11,106 bases of DNA from an uncultured Leptolyngbya sp. (GTDB taxonomy: Bacteria > Cyanobacteriota > Cyanobacteriia > Phormidesmidales > Phormidesmidaceae), in contig CALBPH010000727.1 in NCBI GenBank assembly GCA_937899365.1, positions 1 through 11,106 of the forward strand. The letters run 5' to 3'. Below are positions 6,871-11,106 of the stretch, piece after piece. Under the pieces are notes generated by a model. It did not search any database. It saw nothing but the letters and a program-made list of their open reading frames with translations, and was not told the origin of the DNA. The translations under genes and the position numbers were made by a program. Numbering within the stretch: the first letter of the stretch is position 1; each line of letters starts with the position of its first letter.

Positions 6871-7763
6871 AGCTAGTCAAGCAATGGAACTCTTGGCTGA
6901 GTGGTCTCATGCAACCGCCCCTATATCTGTTGGTGCTGCGGCTGACGACGATTTTGCTCCTACTCCATGGGATCGATCACTGGCTCTGGACCATGCTGCC
7001 AGAAAAGCTGCTGGCGTTAGCTATGTTGCTGTACTCACCGCTTGTGCGCCAGCGGTGGATCTGGCTAGCCATGAGTCTATGCCTCGTTTTTAATAATCTG
7101 TGGCACTGGTCTAACCTGGTCAACCATGAATATCTCTACACCTACTGGGTGCTGGTTTGCACGTTAGCAATTTGGAGTTCCACCCCCAAGCAGGTGCTGC
7201 GATGGAATGCCCGCTGGTTGATTGGTCTGTGTTTTTTATTCGCTACCCTTTGGAAATTTCTAGGTGGGGAATATTTAGACGGCTCGTTTTTGCACCTAAC
7301 ATTTTTGCTAGACAGCCGGTTAGCCATGGGGGCTGTGCTGTTTGGGGGGCTAGATCTGACAACGTTGGCAGATAATCGTCAGCTATTTGAAACCATGCAG
7401 GCATCAGCCGCTGTCATGGACCCACAGCAGTTAGCAACGACACCTCGCATGGCGGCTGTGAGCTTAGTGCTGTCCTACTGGACGATTTTGATCGAAGGGC
7501 TGGTGGCGGCTAGTTTTTTGCTGACGGTGCCCCGTTGGCTGTATCAAAAACGGGACTGGCTGCTATTTATATTTGTGACTACCACCTATGCGGTCATTCC
7601 AGTCTTAGGCTTTGGCGCGTTACTCATGGTGATGGGGCTTATCCAAACAAAAAGCAGTTTTATTGCACGGCTTTATTTGGGTTTACTGATTTTGATGCCC
7701 CTCTGGATGCCTTTACCCCAGGCAATTTTTTGGCTAATTCAGAAATTATTTTTCGCTGCCTAA
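6867..7763 (+). CDS. Multi-pass membrane protein, possibly HTTM-like
   Basis: The 298-residue product is very hydrophobic, with likely membrane segments near residues 18-40, 47-60, 64-80, 89-104, 116-132, 196-221, 231-258 and 265-285. Polar residues cluster around WHWSNLVNHEYLYTYW (79-94) and ATLWKFLGGEYLDG (126-139). These resemble the conserved helices of HTTM or vitamin K-dependent carboxylase-like membrane proteins, but no catalytic lysine can be assigned by eye, so this is tentative. The start ATG overlaps the stop of the preceding small anchored gene as ATGA, which indicates translational coupling. The stop codon TAA (7761-7763) is itself part of the stem of the downstream terminator-like repeat. 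Membrane location is confident; the family is not. Confidence 0.75.
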   Translation: MKLVKQWNSWLSGLMQPPLYLLVLRLTTILLLLHGIDHWLWTMLPEKLLALAMLLYSPLVRQRWIWLAMSLCLVFNNLWHWSNLVNHEYLYTYWVLVCTLAIWSSTPKQVLRWNARWLIGLCFLFATLWKFLGGEYLDGSFLHLTFLLDSRLAMGAVLFGGLDLTTLADNRQLFETMQASAAVMDPQQLATTPRMAAVSLVLSYWTILIEGLVAASFLLTVPRWLYQKRDWLLFIFVTTTYAVIPVLGFGALLMVMGLIQTKSSFIARLYLGLLILMPLWMPLPQAIFWLIQKLFFAA

Positions 7764-7803
7764 ACGTACGGTAGAGGTGTTCCATGCCCCTACCGTACGT
7801 TTA
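7761..7803. terminator. Likely bidirectional terminator between convergent genes
   Basis: TAAACGTACGGTAG (7761-7774) and CTACCGTACGTTTA (7790-7803) form a perfect 14-bp inverted repeat with a 15-nt loop. Further G-C pairs are possible inside the loop after one mismatch. It sits in the 55-bp gap between the plus-strand membrane gene and the minus-strand tab2-like gene, the classic place for a two-way terminator. The T-tract is weak (GTTTA), as is common in cyanobacteria. The stem includes the TAA stop codon of the upstream gene. Confidence 0.7.
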
Positions 7804-7818
7804 ATCTAGATTTAGACA

Positions 7819-8676
7819 CTAGCCAACCATTGTGTCTGGCGATTCCTGTAACAGCCATAGGCCACTGTAGGTCATACCTGAATCATCAGGGCGGATGAGC
7901 AGAAAATGTAACCCCTTAGCGGTGGCTTTGCGTTGCTCAAACGCATTGGCAGCACCGCGAACATCGTTATCCTCAAAGGTGGTCAAGACAAAGCGATCGC
8001 AAAGTCCCGCCTCCAAAATCAATCCGTCAGGCTGACCGGCAATATACTTCAAAAAAGCAGGTCGTACCGACTCTAGCCACTGGGCCAGCCCCATGGCGCG
8101 GCGACCGCCATCAATAACCACCCCCGGAATCAACACAGTGCTCGAAAGACCAATTTCTAGGGGCAGCAGCTCTTTGGGCACTGAGCGAATAGGGATTGAT
8201 TCGTATTGGAACCGTAGTATATCAGCGTTGGAGAGCCCCGCAAATCGCCACGTTTCCCCCCACAAGTTGTCGGGCAGCGGTACGGGAGTAGAGCGCTCAA
8301 TGGCAAACGGAGAGTAGGTTTCTCCGGTATAGGTTTTGAGGTTTGGATACCAGGCGGTGCGCTGCCGTAACCACTGCTTTAGGGTGGCAACATCACGCTT
8401 GGGCACCACGGGAATATCCAATTCTCGACAGGCCACCTCTGCTAAGGTTTGCGTCTGGGGTCGAAAGACATACAGTGCTTCAGGACGGTAGCCAGCTCGA
8501 TGGATAGCCCGTTTTAGCTGATGCCGTAGCCACATGGCATTAGCCTCGGGCTGGGGACAGGTTTCACCATAGCTAAAACCCATGTCGGGGGTACACAGCA
8601 GTAACTCCCATAGGGAATGGGCGTCGGTGTTTTTTAATGGACGGCGGTAGAAGTCGAGCTGCCAGGGGGGACTCAT
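7819..8676 (-). CDS. Tab2/Atab2 family RNA-binding protein (DUF1092)
   Basis: The product is a 285-residue soluble protein of the Tab2/Atab2 family. In algae and plants these proteins bind RNA and promote translation of photosystem reaction-centre subunits (psaB in Chlamydomonas); the cyanobacterial role is less defined. Family marks are WQLDFYRRP at the N-terminus (5-13), WELLLC (23-28), FRPQTQTLAEVACRELDIPV (71-90) and the C-terminal GLWLLQ (272-277). The length is normal and the frame is intact. The ATG at 8676 overlaps the TGA of the upstream phosphorylase gene (ATGA at 8673-8676 on the minus strand), so its translation probably depends on ribosomes finishing that gene. One HIP1 site lies inside the gene at 7993. 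The call is confident. Confidence 0.88.
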   Translation of the reverse strand: MSPPWQLDFYRRPLKNTDAHSLWELLLCTPDMGFSYGETCPQPEANAMWLRHQLKRAIHRAGYRPEALYVFRPQTQTLAEVACRELDIPVVPKRDVATLKQWLRQRTAWYPNLKTYTGETYSPFAIERSTPVPLPDNLWGETWRFAGLSNADILRFQYESIPIRSVPKELLPLEIGLSSTVLIPGVVIDGGRRAMGLAQWLESVRPAFLKYIAGQPDGLILEAGLCDRFVLTTFEDNDVRGAANAFEQRKATAKGLHFLLIRPDDSGMTYSGLWLLQESPDTMVG

Positions 8677-10380
8677 GAAATATAGAGCTGGTTAACGTAG
8701 TCAGACACCATGCGATCGCTATTAAATATGGGCGCAATGGTGCGGATAGAGGCTTTCATTCGCTTTACCCAGCCGTGGGGAATATGGTTGCGATCGCAAT
8801 CATAATAAAGCCGCACAATATCCCGTTCTAGCTGAGCATAGAACGATTCTGCATCTATCGTATCCTGAACCTCCTGATCCCTTGTTTCTGCATCTTCCCC
8901 AATGGCCCAACCATTGAGATGGGGTTTATACCCCTCACACCACCAGCCATCTAAAACGCTGAAATTAATCCCCCCGTTAAGCGCCACCTTCTGACCGCTG
9001 GTGCCCGACGCCTCGAGGGGGCGGCGGGGCGTATTTAACCAGAGGTCAATCCCCTGGACCATCAGCTTAGCCGTGTACATGTCGTAGTCTTCGATAAAGG
9101 CAATTCGGTCCCGCAGATCCGGATGGCAGCTCCATTCAGTAATTCGCTGAATAATCCGCTTGCCCGCGGTGTCGTTGGGGCGCGCCTTACCCGCCAAGAT
9201 CAGCTGTACCGGTCGCTTCTGGTTAGAAAAAATCCGTGTGAGCCGACTGAGATCGCGAAAAATCAGATCGCTACGCTTGTAGTCACTAAAACGCCGAGCA
9301 AACCCCAGGGTAAGCACTTTAGGGTCCAACAGACGCTCAACCGCTTTAATATCGTCAGAACATTCCTTACGCTCTCGTCTGGCCTTTAGAACCCGATCGC
9401 GGGTGTATGCAATCAGTCGTGCCTTTAAAATCTGATGTCGCTGCCATAGTCGCTCATCGGGTATGTGCTCAATTTTGCTCCAGATGTCAGGGTCGCTGAG
9501 ACGCTCGGCCCAATGTTTACCCAAATAATCTTGATACAGATCCTCCAGTAGAGGCGCAATCCAACTGCGGGAATGGATGCCGTTGGTAATGTAACCAATG
9601 GGCGCTTTTTTCTCCGACCGTTCAGCATATAGGTTTTGCCAGAGCTGACTGGACACCTCCCCATGGCGTTTACTCACCGCATTGGCCGAACGGGTTAGCT
9701 GTAGCGCCAGGGCCGTCATGCTAAACACATCAGGATTAGACGACTGGGCACCCAGGGCAAAAAACTCGGCACGATCTAGCCCTAACCGAGGCCAGTAGTC
9801 GACAAAGTAGTCGTCCATCATGGCCAAGGAAAACACCTGTCCCGTTGGCACCGGGGTGTGGGTAGTAAATAGGGTGCGATCGCACACATAGGGGGTCACA
9901 TCCGCCAGGGTGCCCCCCATTTGATCCAGCTCAAACCGTGCCAGCTCTAACAGTGCAAAGGCTGCATGGACATCGTTAAGGTGATAGATGGCAGGCTCAA
10001 TCCCCAGTGCCTGGAGCATACGCACGCCGCCGACACCTAAAAGAATTTCCTGGGCCAGCTGCTTGTGGGGGTCACCGCTATACAGCTGAGCGGTAATTTG
10101 CTGATCATCAACATCGTTCTCAATAATGTCCGTATCCAGCAAATACAATAGGCTGCGCCCCACCTGCACCTGCCAGACCTGGGCTTTGACCATCCGCTGA
10201 CGAATCGTCACCCGAATCTTGAGCCGTTGGCCATGCTCGTTACACACCGGAATCAGCGGCCAACACACGAAACAGCGACCCCCGCTCCGAGGTCCAGCTC
10301 CACCAGTAGTTGTAAATAAACTGGGTTAGGGGCTTGAGCGGGGGAGGTAGCTTGGCACTAAGGGAGCGACGAAGAGTCAT
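8673..10380 (-). pseudogene. glgP: Alpha-glucan (glycogen) phosphorylase, internally deleted and frame-disrupted
   Basis: GT35 glucan phosphorylases release glucose-1-phosphate from glycogen using PLP. The long frame (10268 to 8673, 531 codons from a GTG) holds VWQVQVGRSLLYLLDTD, THTPVPTG, NGIHSRSW, FARRFSDYKR, LILAGKA and the PLP-lysine segment EASGTSGQKVALNGG, then SVLDGWWCEGY, and ends naturally at MVSDYVNQLY. It belongs to the bacterial/archaeal type with an N-terminal DUF3417-like domain. The true N-terminus, from an ATG at 10380 with GGAAGG just upstream, lies in another frame and stops at 10240. Between the two parts roughly 150 expected residues are absent, including the EFGLHESLPIYSGGLG region that forms part of the active site. 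The frames overlap only at 10240-10325. The product is therefore probably inactive as a phosphorylase, unless this is an assembly error. It runs into tab2 by ATGA. Confidence 0.8.
10240..10380 (-). pseudogene. N-terminal remnant of the alpha-glucan phosphorylase gene
   Basis: This 46-codon frame reads MTLRRSLSAKLPPPL, then FIYNYWWSWTSERGSLFRVL, then ends at a TAA (10240-10242). The YNYWWSW and LFR residues match the start of the DUF3417-like domain of long alpha-glucan phosphorylases (usual form NLWWSWNPEA..LFR). The ATG at 10380 follows GGAAGG by three bases. An in-frame ATG at 10434 also exists but lies upstream of the ribosome site and outside recognisable homology. Homology stops near base 10265, and the remaining phosphorylase continues in a different frame from about base 10262. 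Confidence 0.72.
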
Positions 10381-10592
10381 GATCCTTCCAGAAAAGGGTG
10401 GGAGTGGATAACAGCAGCATAGGCAATCGTGCAAAAAATTCGCACAGCTGCTGCAAAATTAACGGCGAAAGGCTGCGGTATAGTGAACCAATCTTGAACC
10501 TGGGTTTGGTAACAGCCTGGGTTTTACAACGGATAGAGCCAGTAGTGGAGTCACCGTTGAGCAGTCAATTTAGCCCCGTGCGGCAGTGTTTC
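10381..10592. promoter_or_regulatory. Divergent promoter region between glgP remnant and avtA
   Basis: The gap between the two divergent starts holds a nested dyad, CAGCAGC (10412-10418) with GCTGCTG (10447-10453) outside GTGC/GCAC (10429-10432, 10442-10445). It also holds a 9-bp direct repeat CCTGGGTTT at 10499-10507 and 10516-10524. TATAGT at 10479-10484 is a possible -10 for the plus strand but lacks a good -35. These are sequence patterns only; no regulator is known. Confidence 0.35.
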
Positions 10593-11106
10593 ATGGCCCC
10601 AGCCCTTACCCAATTTGGTCAACAGATGTCTCACCTCACAGGGGTGCGGGCAATCATGAAAGATATCATCGAAACCCTACAGTCGGGGCAGTCCGCAGAC
10701 TTTATTAACCTAAGTGCGGGCAATCCGGTGATTTTGCCAGAGGTGGAGCAGCTGTGGCGCGACTGCACCGCCGAGCTGTTGGCCAGCTCAGACTATGGCG
10801 AAGTGGTCTGTCGCTATGGGTCTAGTCGGGGCTATGAACCTTTGATTGAGGCCATTACAGCCGATTTTAACCAACGCTATGGCCTCAGCCTCCAGGCTAA
10901 AAATATTCTGATTACCCCTGGGAGTCAGTCGCTTTATTTTTTAGCCGCCAATGCCTTTGGTGGCTACACGACCGAGGGCCAGCTTAAAGAAATTATTCTG
11001 CCCCTGAGCCCCGACTATACGGGCTATGGCGGTGTCTCCCTCTACCCTGAGGCAGTACGGGCCTATCGCCCAACCCTAGAGATAGATGCGGCAGCCCACC
11101 GATTTA
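10593..11106 (+). CDS. avtA: Valine-pyruvate transaminase, 3'-truncated by window edge
   Basis: This is a fold-type I PLP aminotransferase of the AvtA type, which transfers an amino group between valine and pyruvate (alanine/valine metabolism). The 171 visible codons match the E. coli AvtA pattern by eye: TQFGQQMSHLTGVRAIM (6-22), LSAGNPVILPE (40-50), CRYGSSRGYEPLIEAI (73-88), NILITPGSQSLYF (104-116) and LKEIILPLSPDYTGYGG (131-147). The PLP lysine lies beyond the window, so catalytic integrity cannot be judged. ATG at 10593 gives MAPALTQFG, the expected N-terminus. Upstream in-frame GTG (10545, 10578) and TTG (10557) codons are possible but less likely. It is divergent from the broken phosphorylase gene. 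Confidence 0.85.
   Translation, partial: MAPALTQFGQQMSHLTGVRAIMKDIIETLQSGQSADFINLSAGNPVILPEVEQLWRDCTAELLASSDYGEVVCRYGSSRGYEPLIEAITADFNQRYGLSLQAKNILITPGSQSLYFLAANAFGGYTTEGQLKEIILPLSPDYTGYGGVSLYPEAVRAYRPTLEIDAAAHRF

Noticed and set aside
10275..10285. G5 run in the phosphorylase gene as a programmed frameshift site
   Set aside because: The matching LFRVL residues continue in the first frame beyond the run, and a frameshift would not restore the roughly 150 missing residues.
10435..10592. Sigma-70-like promoter with TATAGT at 10479
   Set aside because: No acceptable -35 hexamer lies 16-18 bases upstream, so it is mentioned in the intergenic entry but not called as a separate promoter.

Overview
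The window comes from a cyanobacterium. Six copies of the HIP1 octamer GCGATCGC occur in 11.1 kb (1059, 6048, 7993, 8712, 8790, 9876), far more than chance. A Tab2/Atab2-family protein, which is confined to oxygenic phototrophs, is also encoded here. The lineage cannot be fixed further from the sequence. No tRNA, rRNA, CRISPR array, insertion sequence or phage gene was seen.

Layout. (1) 2-949, plus strand: the 3' part of a three-histidine-box fatty acid desaturase, cut by the window edge. (2) 988-4774, minus strand: three genes in a row, in transcription order a Rieske [2Fe-2S] oxygenase, a PLP-dependent alpha-oxoamine synthase (the serine palmitoyltransferase/KBL/AONS fold family), and a two-part GNAT-like protein resembling bacterial ceramide synthase-type N-acyltransferases. 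They are separated by about 117-nt spacers. (3) 4775-5177: a divergent control region rich in hairpins. (4) 5178-7763, plus strand: an MFS transporter, a small anchored protein of unknown function and a multi-pass membrane protein (possibly HTTM-like). The last two overlap at ATGA. A 14-bp perfect inverted repeat follows and acts as a likely two-way terminator. (5) 7819-10380, minus strand: an alpha-glucan phosphorylase gene whose 5' part is damaged, overlapping by ATGA a Tab2/Atab2 (DUF1092) gene. (6) 10593 to the end, plus strand: the 5' part of a valine-pyruvate transaminase (avtA).

The most interesting unit is region 2. An enzyme that condenses an amino acid with an acyl thioester, next to an N-acyltransferase-like protein, is the core logic of bacterial ceramide-type lipid synthesis. 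A Rieske oxygenase in the same run and a desaturase alongside could decorate the product. Cyanobacteria are not generally known for sphingolipids. The alpha-oxoamine synthase is also not a textbook member, so the product may be a different long-chain amino lipid. No ketoreductase, acyl carrier protein or acyl ligase is visible, so the pathway is incomplete within this window.

The second notable point is the phosphorylase. The start of the protein (through the WWSW motif) and the rest (from just before the VGR-LYLLDTD segment) are in different reading frames. The roughly 150 residues expected between them, including the glycine-rich phosphorylase motif, are absent.
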